Part shown: positions 8,577 through 17,375 of the stretch, piece after piece
How positions within the stretch are numbered: the stretch's first letter is position 1
Layout of the letters: each line of letters begins with the position of its first letter
Source: Burkholderiaceae bacterium
GTDB lineage: Bacteria; Pseudomonadota; Gammaproteobacteria; Burkholderiales; Burkholderiaceae_C
Reading direction: 5' to 3'
Length of the DNA stretch: 38,674 nucleotides
Assembly (NCBI GenBank): GCA_004299095.1
Contig: SCQQ01000071.1
Location: forward strand, 1 to 38,674
Made by a program: the position numbers and the translations under genes
Notes under the pieces: model-generated
What the model saw: only the letters and a program-made list of their open reading frames with translations
The model's database searches: none
Told to the model about the DNA's origin: nothing

Positions 8577-10298
8577 TTACAGGGAGAAGGACAGCCGGAT
8601 GCCGTATTGCGTGCCTTCACGCATGAAGCCGGCGGGCAGATCGGTGACTCGGGCGGCGAAGATGTCCAGGGTTGCCGCTTTCCAGAAAATCGAACCGCCC
8701 AGGGTGACACCTGCCATGCGGCCGGATGGCACGCCCGCCACACGGTTCGTCACGTGACCGAAGTCGTAGGCGGCGTAAACACGACCGCGCACGACGGTGT
8801 GACCAAGGTCGCTCGACCACGGCATTCCCAGTTCGTTGCGCCACAGATAACCGTTGTCGCCGCTCAAAGTGTTCACGCGGCTGCCGCGTATCGTTCCCAT
8901 GCCGCCGAGCAGGAATTGCTGGGAACCGTACAACGTGTCATCCGCATGCTGCGCGCTGAACTGACTCGACCAGGTGAAGGGGCGGCCAGCCAGCGTGAAG
9001 CCGCGGTTGAAGCCGAGATCCAGCGTGAACTTGCCGAACTGCGCGTGCGGCGCGTCACTTGGCAGATCCCAGGGGTCGTGCAGCGCGCCGAGGCTCGGCA
9101 ATCCGCGCACGTAGCCCAGCCGAGCGTTGGCGACGCCGCCGGCCAGCGCAGTGAAACCGCTCAACCCGATATCGGAATAGACCAGCTTGCGGCTGGCGAT
9201 CCCGAGGAATTGCCCGCCGAAATAGTTCTTGGTGTCTTGTACGGTCAGTCCGACGGAGGCAGAAACGCGACTGGCCTGATTCCGGAAAATCACGCGATCC
9301 AGCGTGCCGTTGTACGTGGTGGTGTCGCCATTGGAAAGCAGTGAGTTGCCGCTGGGCAATCCGATACTGTTGTCGTAGGTGCTTCGGCTCGCACCGAACG
9401 TGAACGTGTTGTAGCCAAACGGTACCGAGACCTGCAGGGCGTCGGCATCGGCGGCATGGCTGCTATTGCTGGGCACCGACTGCCGGTGCGTCAGCATGAT
9501 CAGCTCGTTGAACCCGAGAACGCTATCCAAGGTCATCGTGCCCGACACGCTGTTGCGCCCCGTCGCCGACGTACCGTAGTTGTCGTAGGAGAGGAAGAAA
9601 TTGATCGGACGCTTCGCCGGGTTGTGCACGACGACCACGCTCTGGCCCGGCTTGTCGCCAGGCTTGAGATCGAGCGTGGCGCTGTTCGAGGCGAGCCGAT
9701 TGATCTGGTCGATGCCTTGCTCAAGGTCACGCAGATTCAGCGGCTCGCCGGGCGCAGCCGGGAACGCGCCTGGTGTCCAGACCGATTCGGGGCGCGGCGT
9801 GTCGACCTGGTAGCGCTCGATCGTCCCCTCGATGACCGTGATATCCAGCGTGCCGCTGCGCAGGTCTTGCGCCGGCAAGTAGGCGCGGGTGGTGACGTAG
9901 CCGCGCTCGATGTAATCCTTGGTGATGAGCGCCAGCGCGGCTTCTATATCCGAAACGTCAAGGCACCGATGGCTGAATTTCTGCTCGATTTGCGCGCGCA
10001 GCGCCTGCGGCAGCAACGTGGCCCCCGTGATTTTTATCTTATCGATTTCCCGGCATTTCACGCCCAATGCAGGGACCGTGATCTTGGGCTTGACTTCGTT
10101 CAGATCGATGCCGGGAGGCTTGGGCGGAGTGCGCTGTGCGCGCTCCTGCTCCTGCCGCAGTTGCTGCAGTTGTTGTTGCTGCAGGATTTGGTTTTGCCGA
10201 TCGATCGCACTGGTGTCGGCTTGTGAAAAAGCGGCCTGCGTTGAAACGCAGAGCGCAAGAAAAACACCAACACAGTTGGCGACTCTGAAAGCCTTCAT
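8577..10298 (-). CDS. Two-partner secretion outer-membrane transporter (TpsB, FhaC/ShlB family)
   Basis: This is an outer-membrane Omp85-superfamily pore that recognises the TPS domain of its partner and threads it to the cell surface. The 573-residue product has a signal peptide (about 1-27), then a Gln-rich helix (about 35-55) like the FhaC plug helix. POTRA1 starts near Cys82 (paired Cys112), POTRA2 follows to about 235, and a 16-strand barrel makes up the rest. The L6 loop motif is IRGSR at about 470-474 (family consensus VRGY/IRG). The last strand ends in Leu rather than the usual Phe. The ATG at 10298 was chosen over an upstream in-frame ATG (10493) because it directly precedes the signal peptide and has a purine-rich GAGGGGGAG upstream. 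It is the first gene of the operon; the exoprotein gene begins 24 bases after its stop. Confidence 0.95.
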   Translation of the reverse strand: MKAFRVANCVGVFLALCVSTQAAFSQADTSAIDRQNQILQQQQLQQLRQEQERAQRTPPKPPGIDLNEVKPKITVPALGVKCREIDKIKITGATLLPQALRAQIEQKFSHRCLDVSDIEAALALITKDYIERGYVTTRAYLPAQDLRSGTLDITVIEGTIERYQVDTPRPESVWTPGAFPAAPGEPLNLRDLEQGIDQINRLASNSATLDLKPGDKPGQSVVVVHNPAKRPINFFLSYDNYGTSATGRNSVSGTMTLDSVLGFNELIMLTHRQSVPSNSSHAADADALQVSVPFGYNTFTFGASRSTYDNSIGLPSGNSLLSNGDTTTYNGTLDRVIFRNQASRVSASVGLTVQDTKNYFGGQFLGIASRKLVYSDIGLSGFTALAGGVANARLGYVRGLPSLGALHDPWDLPSDAPHAQFGKFTLDLGFNRGFTLAGRPFTWSSQFSAQHADDTLYGSQQFLLGGMGTIRGSRVNTLSGDNGYLWRNELGMPWSSDLGHTVVRGRVYAAYDFGHVTNRVAGVPSGRMAGVTLGGSIFWKAATLDIFAARVTDLPAGFMREGTQYGIRLSFSL

Positions 10299-10320
10299 GC
10301 GCTGCGCTCCCCCTCGTGAT

Positions 10321-10350
10321 ACCGGTCGAACATCACCGTGCCCGACCGGT
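10321..10350. promoter_or_regulatory. Inverted repeat upstream of tpsB
   Basis: Perfect 8-base arms, ACCGGTCG (10321-10328) and CGACCGGT (10343-10350), are separated by 14 bases. The element lies 22 bases upstream of the tpsB start codon, in the 239-base gap between tpsB and paaI. It could be an operator or a leader-RNA stem; nothing in the sequence decides which. No convincing -10/-35 pair was identified nearby. Confidence 0.4.
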
Positions 10351-10537
10351 GCGTTTCCTCCAGCGCCCGGGACGATGTTGAAATTTTCGTGCGATTGTGC
10401 GCCACGTTTTGGGTTAAAGGCAACATTCGCGATTCGCGCGGATGCGTCCGTCTGCGGCGCAGCGAGGTGAATTGTTTCCTCGGGGCAATGCAAAATCGGA
10501 GTCCATCGACTGAAATCAATTGAAAGCTGGAGCAGAT

Positions 10538-11029
10538 ATGGCCGCCGAATATCCGGAAGTTGACCTAACGACGATCCCGCATGAAGGGAGTGCTCAGGCG
10601 CTTGCCGAGCGCGTCGCCCAAGTCATGTACCAGAGCGACGCGGCGTCGCAATTGCTTGGAATGAAGATCGAGGCCGTGCGCCTGGGTTATGCGCGCCTGT
10701 CCATGCAAGTGCGCGACGACATGGTGAATGGTCACCACACCTGCCACGGCGGCCTGATTTTTTCACTCGCCGACAGTGCTTTCGCGTTTGCCTGCAACAG
10801 CGACAACCGGCGCACCGTCGCGGCCGGCGCGGCCATCGAATTCCTGCGGCCCGGCTATGCGGGCGACGTGCTCACGGCCGAAGCCGAAGTGCGCGTCGCC
10901 GGCGAGAAAACCGGGATATACGATATTGCCGTGCGCAACCAGAACGGTGAAACCATCGCGCTGTTTCGCGGCAAATCGCACCGCGTGCGCGGCGAAGTGG
11001 TTGCGACCGAATCAACCCCACAACATTAA
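10538..11029 (+). CDS. paaI: Phenylacetate-pathway hotdog thioesterase PaaI
   Basis: PaaI hydrolyses (hydroxy)phenylacetyl-CoA and dead-end CoA thioesters, freeing CoA when the phenylacetate pathway stalls. The 163-residue product has the PaaI hotdog signature: HHTCHGG (66-72) followed by SLAD, with the catalytic Asp at 79. The ATG at 10538 is preceded by GGAG at 10529-10532; an in-frame TTG at 10520 has no such support. The gene is 12 bases upstream of paaK and clearly cotranscribed with it. Together the two genes are a typical end of a paa operon, but the ring-epoxidase genes (paaABCDE) are absent here, so they must be elsewhere or missing. Confidence 0.92.
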   Translation: MAAEYPEVDLTTIPHEGSAQALAERVAQVMYQSDAASQLLGMKIEAVRLGYARLSMQVRDDMVNGHHTCHGGLIFSLADSAFAFACNSDNRRTVAAGAAIEFLRPGYAGDVLTAEAEVRVAGEKTGIYDIAVRNQNGETIALFRGKSHRVRGEVVATESTPQH

Positions 11030-11041
11030 GGAGACGCATCA

Positions 11042-12355
11042 ATGACAGCCCAATCGGATCGTTCGCTGCTGGAGCCGATCGAAACCGCGAGCCGCGACGA
11101 AATCGCCGCGCTGCAACTGAATCGCATGCAGTGGACGCTGCACCACGCCTACAAGAACGTGGCGCTGTACCGCAAGAAGTTCGATGCGGCGGGCGTCCGT
11201 CCCGACGACCTCAAATCGCTGGACGACCTCGGCAAGTTTCCGTTCACCACGGCAGAGGATTTGCGCGTGTCGTATCCGTTCGGCATGTTTGCCGTGCCGC
11301 GCGAAAAAGTGGTGCGCATCCACGCCTCCAGCGGCACCACCGGCAAGCCCAAGGTGGTGGGCTACACCCGGAAGGACATCGACACCTGGGCCGGGCTGGT
11401 GGCGCGCTCCATCGTGGCCTCGGGCGGGCGCCCCGGCGACATCATCCAAGTGTCCTACGGCTACGGTCTCTTTACCGGTGGTCTGGGCGCGCACTACGGC
11501 GCCGAAAAGCTGGGTTGCACCGTGATCCCGATGGGCGGCGGGCAGACTGGTAAGCAGGTGCAACTGATCCAGGATTTCAAGCCGCGCATCATCATGGTGA
11601 CGCCGTCATACATGCTGAACATCATCGAAGAGTTCGAGCGCCAGGGGCTCGATCCGCGGGGCTCTTCGCTGGAAATCGGCATCTTCGGTGCCGAGCCGTG
11701 GACCAATCCGATGCGCCAGGCGATCGAGGAGCGCGCCAACATTGATGCCGTGGATATTTATGGCCTGTCCGAAATCATCGGTCCCGGAGTGGCCAACGAA
11801 TGCGTGGAAACCAAGGACGGGCCGACCATCTGGGAAGACCACTTCTACCCCGAGATCATCAATTCCGAAACCGAAGCGACATTGCCGGATGGCGAAATGG
11901 GCGAACTGGTCTTTACCTCGCTGACCAAGGAGGCGTTGCCCATCATCCGCTACCGCACGCACGACCTGACGCGCCTGTTGCCGCCCACGGCGCGCAGCAT
12001 GCGCCGCATGGAAAAAATCACCGGGCGCAGCGACGACATGCTGATCATCCGCGGCGTCAACGTGTTTCCGACGCAGATCGAGGAAATCGTCTGCAAGCGT
12101 CACGGCCTGTCGCCGTATTTCGAAATCGACTTGTCGAAGCACGGCAACATGGATCACGTCGAACTCAAGGTCGAGCGCAAGCCCAAGCCCGAAGCGGGTT
12201 ACAGCGATGCGAAAGCGATCGCCGCCCTGCAGCAGGACGTCAAGACCTACGTCGGCATCAGCACCAAAGTGACGATCGTCGACGTCGGCGCGATTCCGCG
12301 CTCGGTGGGCAAGGCCAAGCGCGTGTTCGACCACCGCAAGGAAAGCTCGAAGTGA
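11042..12355 (+). CDS. paaK: Phenylacetate-CoA ligase PaaK
   Basis: PaaK converts phenylacetate, ATP and CoA to phenylacetyl-CoA, AMP and pyrophosphate (EC 6.2.1.30), the first step of aerobic phenylacetate degradation in the cytoplasm. The 437-residue length is normal for the family. The AMP-binding P-loop is SSGTTGKPK (96-104), followed by the PaaK-typical YGYGLFTGG and IFGAEPW segments, then the hinge region GRSDDMLIIRG and a C-terminal lid domain. AAGGAG sits just before the ATG, overlapping the paaI stop. A GC-rich hairpin follows the stop, but without a T-tract. Confidence 0.96.
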   Translation: MTAQSDRSLLEPIETASRDEIAALQLNRMQWTLHHAYKNVALYRKKFDAAGVRPDDLKSLDDLGKFPFTTAEDLRVSYPFGMFAVPREKVVRIHASSGTTGKPKVVGYTRKDIDTWAGLVARSIVASGGRPGDIIQVSYGYGLFTGGLGAHYGAEKLGCTVIPMGGGQTGKQVQLIQDFKPRIIMVTPSYMLNIIEEFERQGLDPRGSSLEIGIFGAEPWTNPMRQAIEERANIDAVDIYGLSEIIGPGVANECVETKDGPTIWEDHFYPEIINSETEATLPDGEMGELVFTSLTKEALPIIRYRTHDLTRLLPPTARSMRRMEKITGRSDDMLIIRGVNVFPTQIEEIVCKRHGLSPYFEIDLSKHGNMDHVELKVERKPKPEAGYSDAKAIAALQQDVKTYVGISTKVTIVDVGAIPRSVGKAKRVFDHRKESSK

Positions 12356-12661
12356 TCCGTCATCGCCACGGCGCGTTGGCCGTGGATTCGGCCGCATGCA
12401 CGGTTGGGGTGTCGAGGCCGCGCGGCTCCAAGTGAACGCAGCGTCTTTGGCGGCGCGCTTGCGCTGGGACGCGTCGATCGGGAAAAGTCCCGCGGGTGCG
12501 TTGCGCTGGCGTGGCCGGGGTCCGAACGCCTCAAGCCCCCAGGGCGCCATTCTGTTGCGCGTGGACACGATGGTCGTCGGCGGTGGCGTCCGCCGATCTG
12601 CGGCGTGACGACGTGCGCCGGCCGGTCGGCATCGTGCCTCGGCAGCCACGTCGTGGGCGCG
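12356..12661. other. 306-base intergenic region with two hairpins between convergent paaK and clc
   Basis: No supported gene is present. A 7-bp hairpin, CCACGGC/GCCGTGG, lies at 12366-12385 just after paaK. A second 7-bp hairpin, TCGGCGG/CCGCCGA, lies at 12577-12596 on the clc side. Neither is followed by a clear run of T on the relevant strand, so intrinsic termination is doubtful. Open frames on the plus strand (for example 12396-12608) lack a good ribosome-binding site and resemble nothing recognisable. Confidence 0.5.
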
Positions 12662-14608
12662 TCAGCTACCCGGACGTGCGGCGCGGAAACGCAGCGTCCG
12701 CGCTTCGTCGCGGTCTTCGTGCACCCGCCGCGCCTGCGCCGACAGCACGTCGTGGCGCGTCAGGATGCCGATGATGCGGGCGCGATCGCCGGCGGCATGG
12801 ACGACGAGCCGCGCCATGTCGTGCGCCGACATGATGTCGGACGCGACGCGCAGGCTGTCTTCTTCGTTTACGGCAATCAAGTCGAGTCGAGGCAAGGTGC
12901 CCAAAGTCCTCTCGGGATCCAGCTTCTGGTCCTCCATGAATTCGCGCCGCAGCAGGGTGCCGCACGGATGCCCGGCGTCATTCAGAAGCGGATACCCATG
13001 GTGCTCCGAGCCGGCGACGCCTGAACGCAGGAAGTCGCGCGCTTCACCCACGGTTTGGCTGGTGCGCAGCGAGACGGCCGGGCAGTTGCAGGCTTCCTTG
13101 ACGGTGATTTCCTCCAGGAAATCGGCGACGAACTCGCCCGGCACGCGGACGCCGCGGCCGATGATTTTCTCGGTCATGATGGTGTTGCGCATGAAGAGCG
13201 CTGAAACCAGATAGGCGAGCGCGCAGCCCCCGAGCAGCGGCAGCAGCGCTGGCACTTGGCGCGTGGTTTCAAAGCAGAAGATCACCGAAGTGAGCATGGC
13301 GCGGGCCGAGCCCGCGAAAATCGCACCCATGCCCACGATCGCGGCGATGCGCGGGTCGATGCCGAACTGGGGTGCCAGCGCAGCGAAGCCGATTCCCAGC
13401 ACCGCGCCCATCGAGCCGCCCGTGATGAACAGCGGCGCGAGCGTACCGCCCGAGGTGTTGCTGCCCAAGGCGATGGCCCAAGCCAGGAATTTGAAGACGC
13501 CGAGCGCCAGCAGCGTTCCGAAAGCCAGGTGGCCCGAGAGGATGGCGTCGATCTGGTCGTAGCCGACGCCCATGGTGCGTGGGAAGTAAAAACCGATCAG
13601 GCCGGCAATCAATCCCCCAAGGGCGGGCCACCAAACCCATGGGATGTGCGTTTTGCCGAACATGTCCTCGGCGAAGAAAACCGCCTTGGTCACCCAGATG
13701 CTGGCGTAGCCGACGATGCCGCCAATCGCGGTGTAAACGCCCAGTGCCCACAGGTCGGGCTCGCTCACCGGAGGCATCTCGAACACCGCCTGCGGGCCGA
13801 AAGCGGCGTAGCGTATGCCGGTCGCCGTGGCGGTCGCGAGTGCCACGGGAATCAGGGAACGCGGCCGGAATTCAAACAGCAGCAGTTCCACCGCCATGGC
13901 CAGCGACGACACGGGCGCGCCAAACACGGCCGCCATGCCCGCCGCGGCGCCGGCCGCCAGCAGCGTCTTGCGCTCTTCCGCAGTGACGTGGATCAATTGG
14001 CCGACCACCGAGCCCAGTGCGCCGCCGGTGGAGATGATCGGGCCTTCAGCGCCGAACGGCCCGCCGGTGCCGATGGTGAATACCGCCGACAGCGGCTTGA
14101 GCCAGGTCACTCGGGGCGCGATGTTGGACTCGTGCTTGAGGATCTGAATCATCGCTTCGGGAATGCCGTGGCCCTGAATCTGTCGCGAACCCCAGCGCGC
14201 GGCGGCCATGACCCCGGCAATCAGGCCGCCGATGGCCGGCATGACGATGACCCAGGCGCCAATGTGGGCCGTGGTGGGCGACATCACCAAGCCATGGTGC
14301 AGCGACGCGTCGCTGAGCGCAGTGTCCAGGTTGCCGTAAAACAGCAGATCGGTGAGCACGTTGATGAGCAGCATCAGCAGCCGCGCGATCCAGGCGGCCA
14401 CCACGCCCAGCACGATGGCAATGAGCGCGATCATCACCGTGCGGCGGCTCGCGAGCGACTGGCGCCGCGACATGTCCGCTGCATCGAGCGTCGTGCGCAG
14501 GCCGGGCGCCAGCGGCAGCGTGGCGCCACTGCCTTGGGGGCGAACCACGCTGGGTATTTCGTCGCCTGCCTTGTGTTCCGACCCTCCGTCTTCGCCGCTC
14601 TGAGCCAT
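12662..14608 (-). CDS. ClC-family chloride channel/antiporter with C-terminal CBS domains
   Basis: This is an inner-membrane ClC protein moving Cl- or a related anion. All three pore motifs are visible: GHGIPEA (the GSGIP equivalent), GAEGP carrying the gating glutamate, and GGTLAP (the GxFxP equivalent). The conserved gating Glu is compatible with H+-coupled exchange but does not prove it. About 10-12 membrane segments cover residues 55-490. A pair of CBS domains (about 500-635), usually nucleotide-sensing, closes the 648-residue protein. The start at 14608 is chosen over the in-frame ATG at 14668 because it has a purine-rich GGAAAAG before it; the longer form is possible. It is followed upstream by a TDT-family anion transporter gene on the same strand. 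Confidence 0.92.
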   Translation of the reverse strand: MAQSGEDGGSEHKAGDEIPSVVRPQGSGATLPLAPGLRTTLDAADMSRRQSLASRRTVMIALIAIVLGVVAAWIARLLMLLINVLTDLLFYGNLDTALSDASLHHGLVMSPTTAHIGAWVIVMPAIGGLIAGVMAAARWGSRQIQGHGIPEAMIQILKHESNIAPRVTWLKPLSAVFTIGTGGPFGAEGPIISTGGALGSVVGQLIHVTAEERKTLLAAGAAAGMAAVFGAPVSSLAMAVELLLFEFRPRSLIPVALATATATGIRYAAFGPQAVFEMPPVSEPDLWALGVYTAIGGIVGYASIWVTKAVFFAEDMFGKTHIPWVWWPALGGLIAGLIGFYFPRTMGVGYDQIDAILSGHLAFGTLLALGVFKFLAWAIALGSNTSGGTLAPLFITGGSMGAVLGIGFAALAPQFGIDPRIAAIVGMGAIFAGSARAMLTSVIFCFETTRQVPALLPLLGGCALAYLVSALFMRNTIMTEKIIGRGVRVPGEFVADFLEEITVKEACNCPAVSLRTSQTVGEARDFLRSGVAGSEHHGYPLLNDAGHPCGTLLRREFMEDQKLDPERTLGTLPRLDLIAVNEEDSLRVASDIMSAHDMARLVVHAAGDRARIIGILTRHDVLSAQARRVHEDRDEARTLRFRAARPGS

Positions 14609-14871
14609 CTTTTCCAATCTATTTCCGGCCCACTGTCGTCGCACCGTGCGCACCGCACATGCAATCATCGGCCAAAACCGCTATTTTAGAAACTTGGCTC
14701 GCGCGGGAAATTGGATTGGAACGTGGGGGCAACGGCGACCCGTCTTTGCCGGTTTCAGGTGCCGATTTCGCGAGGACGCTTGGTGGCAGAAGCGGGCACC
14801 GAACTAAAGGGGCGCGAGCGCTTGTTCCGGGCGTGTGCGTTGATCGGCCGCCGCTGGCGTAGCGGGCGTCT

Positions 14872-15948
14872 TCAGGCGCCATCGACGCGCTTGGCGCCGA
14901 GAATGCGTCGAATCAACCCCACCGCCACCCAAATCCATGCCAGCACGGCGACATAGATCATGACGTTGTCGACGGCATTCAGGTAATGCAGCCCGGTGGA
15001 CCGGGCCAACGCGGCGGTGCCCACCGTGTACATGCCCAGCGGAAACACCATGTTCCAGTCGGCCACCTCATAGGCCACCGGCACGTGGCTCCAGCCGTGG
15101 CGCCACCAGGCGAGCAGCCCGAGCAGCGGTATCCACCAGGTCGCCATGGACCAGTAGAACAACGTGAAGCCGCGCACGAATGGCATCAGTTCGTGCAATG
15201 GCCCCGTCGGCGGCGCGTTCAGGACGATTTCGCTGCCCGAGAGCGTGCTGATGGCCAGCACGCCCATGTTGATCCAATAAGTGGGCGTGAACGACACCGG
15301 TTTGAGATAGAGGAGCACGAGCCGGTAGGTAATCAGCGTGATGATGACGAAGTACCACGCGCAGCCGATGAGAAACAGGCAAATGGCGACAAACAGCCAC
15401 TGCTGACGCACCTCGGGCGTGTTGTCGTTAGCCAGCAGCGTGGTGATGACCGCCAGCGATTGCGTGGCGACGATGACGATCAGCCAGTCGCCGTGGATTG
15501 TCTGGCTGAAGGTTCCTTTCACGCGCCGCGCGATCACGGTGAAGAAGAATCCGTACAGCAAGCCCAGCCAGCAAAGCGCGCCCCAGACGGCCATTACGCG
15601 CGCCGCCAGCGGGCAATAGACCACGAGCAGGCATTGCGCGGCCAGCACGCAACTGCTCGCGACCAGCGTGAGGAACGCGGGACTGCGCCCGGGGCGCACC
15701 AGGTCGGCCAGCATTTCTTTCGGGTAACACCGCAGCCGCAGAACGCTCAGCGCCAGCAGCCATGCGTACGCCAGGCAGTTCAGCCAGAACAGCGCGCGTG
15801 CCGCCAGCGGCATTCCGTGCTCGTTCAGGCCGGTGGAGACGATGCCGGTGGCCATGACCAGCGCGAAATACCCCGGATCGAGTGAGCGGGCCCACGATTT
15901 GAGCTGGCTGAATGAACGGACCTGCCAGCGCTGGTTTTGTTGTTCCAT
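14872..15948 (-). CDS. TDT/SLAC1-family transporter (TehA-like, C4-dicarboxylate/tellurite type)
   Basis: The 358-residue polytopic protein has about ten hydrophobic helices and no signal peptide. It opens with DPGYFALVMATGIVS, which matches the start of the tellurite-resistance/dicarboxylate transporter (TDT) family related to the plant anion channel SLAC1. Members export or import C4-dicarboxylates or sulfite, or conduct small anions, so the substrate here cannot be named. The ATG at 15948 has only a weak GGA upstream. It lies 263 bases from the clc start and in the same orientation, so the two may be cotranscribed. Both families move anions, which could suggest a shared ionic or stress role (inference). 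Confidence 0.85.
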   Translation of the reverse strand: MEQQNQRWQVRSFSQLKSWARSLDPGYFALVMATGIVSTGLNEHGMPLAARALFWLNCLAYAWLLALSVLRLRCYPKEMLADLVRPGRSPAFLTLVASSCVLAAQCLLVVYCPLAARVMAVWGALCWLGLLYGFFFTVIARRVKGTFSQTIHGDWLIVIVATQSLAVITTLLANDNTPEVRQQWLFVAICLFLIGCAWYFVIITLITYRLVLLYLKPVSFTPTYWINMGVLAISTLSGSEIVLNAPPTGPLHELMPFVRGFTLFYWSMATWWIPLLGLLAWWRHGWSHVPVAYEVADWNMVFPLGMYTVGTAALARSTGLHYLNAVDNVMIYVAVLAWIWVAVGLIRRILGAKRVDGA

Positions 15949-16083
15949 TTATTGTCCGGCGTGCTCCGTGCGCGCCGCTTGCCCGCGCGGTCGCGCGTTG
16001 GGACACGCTAGGATGGCGATGCGTTTGCGTCAGGTTGCGGCCGGCGCGAGTGTTCCACTTCTTTGCGCATATCCGAGGCCTAC

Positions 16084-16863
16084 ATGAATGACATTCTCAG
16101 TCACATTGAAGATCGCGTTCTGACGCTAACGTTCAACCGCGTGGCGAAGAAGAACGCGCTCACCGTCGCGATGTATGGCTTCTTGGCCGATCAACTCGAG
16201 CACGCCGCCGCTGACTCGGCCGCGCGCGTGGTCGTGATCCAGGGCGACGTCACCGTGTTTACCGCCGGCAACGACATCGCCGATTTCCAGAAAGCGGCGG
16301 CGAGCGGCCAGACCGGCGCGCTGGAGGACCGGCCCGTCGGCCGCTTCCTGGAGCAGATCGCCACGTTTCCGAAACCGCTGGTGGCGGCCGTGTGCGGCCC
16401 GGCAGTCGGCGTCGGGGCCACGATGTTGCTGCATTGCGATCTGGTGTACGCCGGCGACAACGCCGCGTTCTCGTTTCCGTTCGTGAACCTGGGCGTGATT
16501 CCGGAGGCCGGATCCACGCTGCTCGCGCCGCAGCTTTTCGGCTACCACCGTGCCGCCGAAATCCTGCTGACGGGCGAGCCCTTCATGGCCGAGGCGGCGC
16601 TGGAAGTGGGTTTCGTCAATCGCGTGGTGCCACCCACGGAATGCAATGAAATCACCGCAGGGCAAGCGCGCAAGCTGGCCGCCAAGCCGCTCACTTCGCT
16701 GATCGAAACCAAGCGCCTCCTGAAGGCCGGTCAGAGCGACGCGCTGCTCGCGCGGATTCGCGATGAAGGCGTGGTCTTCAACCGCCTGCTGCAAGGCCCC
16801 GCCTCGCGCGAAGCGTTCGCGGCGTTCATGGAGAAACGCAAACCGGATTTCAGCGCATGTTGA
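16084..16863 (+). CDS. Crotonase-fold enoyl-CoA hydratase/isomerase, isomerase-like
   Basis: This is a cytoplasmic CoA-thioester enzyme of 259 residues. The oxyanion-hole segments are AGNDI (61-65) and CGPAVGVG (104-111). Only one catalytic acid is evident, Glu131 in GVIPEAGS. The first glutamate of true hydratases, in the GGGxE segment, is replaced (GVGATML). This pattern, together with the GPAVG...LL...D segment, resembles Delta3-Delta2 enoyl-CoA isomerases (ECI2 type) more than hydratases. The ATG at 16084 has GAGG at a normal distance; an in-frame TTG at 16063 is less likely. The stop overlaps the start of the next gene, a thioesterase, so the two are probably translationally coupled. Confidence 0.88.
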   Translation: MNDILSHIEDRVLTLTFNRVAKKNALTVAMYGFLADQLEHAAADSAARVVVIQGDVTVFTAGNDIADFQKAAASGQTGALEDRPVGRFLEQIATFPKPLVAAVCGPAVGVGATMLLHCDLVYAGDNAAFSFPFVNLGVIPEAGSTLLAPQLFGYHRAAEILLTGEPFMAEAALEVGFVNRVVPPTECNEITAGQARKLAAKPLTSLIETKRLLKAGQSDALLARIRDEGVVFNRLLQGPASREAFAAFMEKRKPDFSAC

Positions 16864-17375
16864 AAACCATGCGGGATGGCGCTGCCGCGGCCCAGCCTGC
16901 GACCGGGCGAACCGGCAAACCGTTCGAGCCGGAGTTTCTGGCCGCGTTCACCGCGCTGTTCGAGGAGCGCATCGTGTTCAACAAGCTGCTGCAGCTCAAG
17001 CTCGGGCGTGTTTCGGACGGGCGCGCCGAATGCCATCTGGACATGCGGCCCGATCTGGTCGGCCACTTCACGTACCAGCGCCTGCATGGCGGCGTGATCA
17101 GCGCCACGCTAGACGCGGCGGCGGGCATGGCGGTGATGGCGGCGATCGCCGCGCGCCACATGGACGAGCCGCCCATGAAGCGCCTGCTGCGCTTCGTCAA
17201 GCTCGGCACCATCGATTTGCGCGTCGACTATCTGCGTGCCGGCGTCGGCAAGCGCTTCGACGCCACTGCGCGGGTGTTGCGCCTGGGTTCGCGCGTGGCC
17301 AGCACACGCATGGAATTTTGCGGCGCCGACGGCGAGCTGATCGCCGCCGGCACCGCCGCCTACATCGTTTCCTGA
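16857..17375 (+). CDS. YigI-like hotdog acyl-CoA thioesterase
   Basis: The 172-residue hotdog thioesterase contains LHGGVISATLDAAAG, the family's CoA-binding helix, and GTIDLRVDYLRAG, which closely matches E. coli YigI. The expected reaction is hydrolysis of medium- to long-chain acyl-CoA in the cytoplasm. The ATG at 16857 lies inside the end of the crotonase gene (7-base overlap), which argues for one transcript. An alternative ATG at 16869 would shorten the protein by four residues. Its 3' end overlaps the convergent YciA-like gene by 16 bases. Confidence 0.88.
   Translation: MLKTMRDGAAAAQPATGRTGKPFEPEFLAAFTALFEERIVFNKLLQLKLGRVSDGRAECHLDMRPDLVGHFTYQRLHGGVISATLDAAAGMAVMAAIAARHMDEPPMKRLLRFVKLGTIDLRVDYLRAGVGKRFDATARVLRLGSRVASTRMEFCGADGELIAAGTAAYIVS

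Noticed and set aside
1-10298. Calling the two-partner system a contact-dependent inhibition locus with toxin and immunity genes
   Set aside because: The toxin end and any immunity gene would lie left of the window; the visible part fits adhesins as well as CdiA.
12366-12385. Hairpin after paaK as an intrinsic terminator
   Set aside because: The 7-bp stem is sound but is not followed by a run of T, so it is recorded only as a hairpin.
12396-12608. 70-codon plus-strand frame between paaK and clc
   Set aside because: There is no ribosome-binding site and no similarity to anything recognisable; its composition is explained by GC richness.
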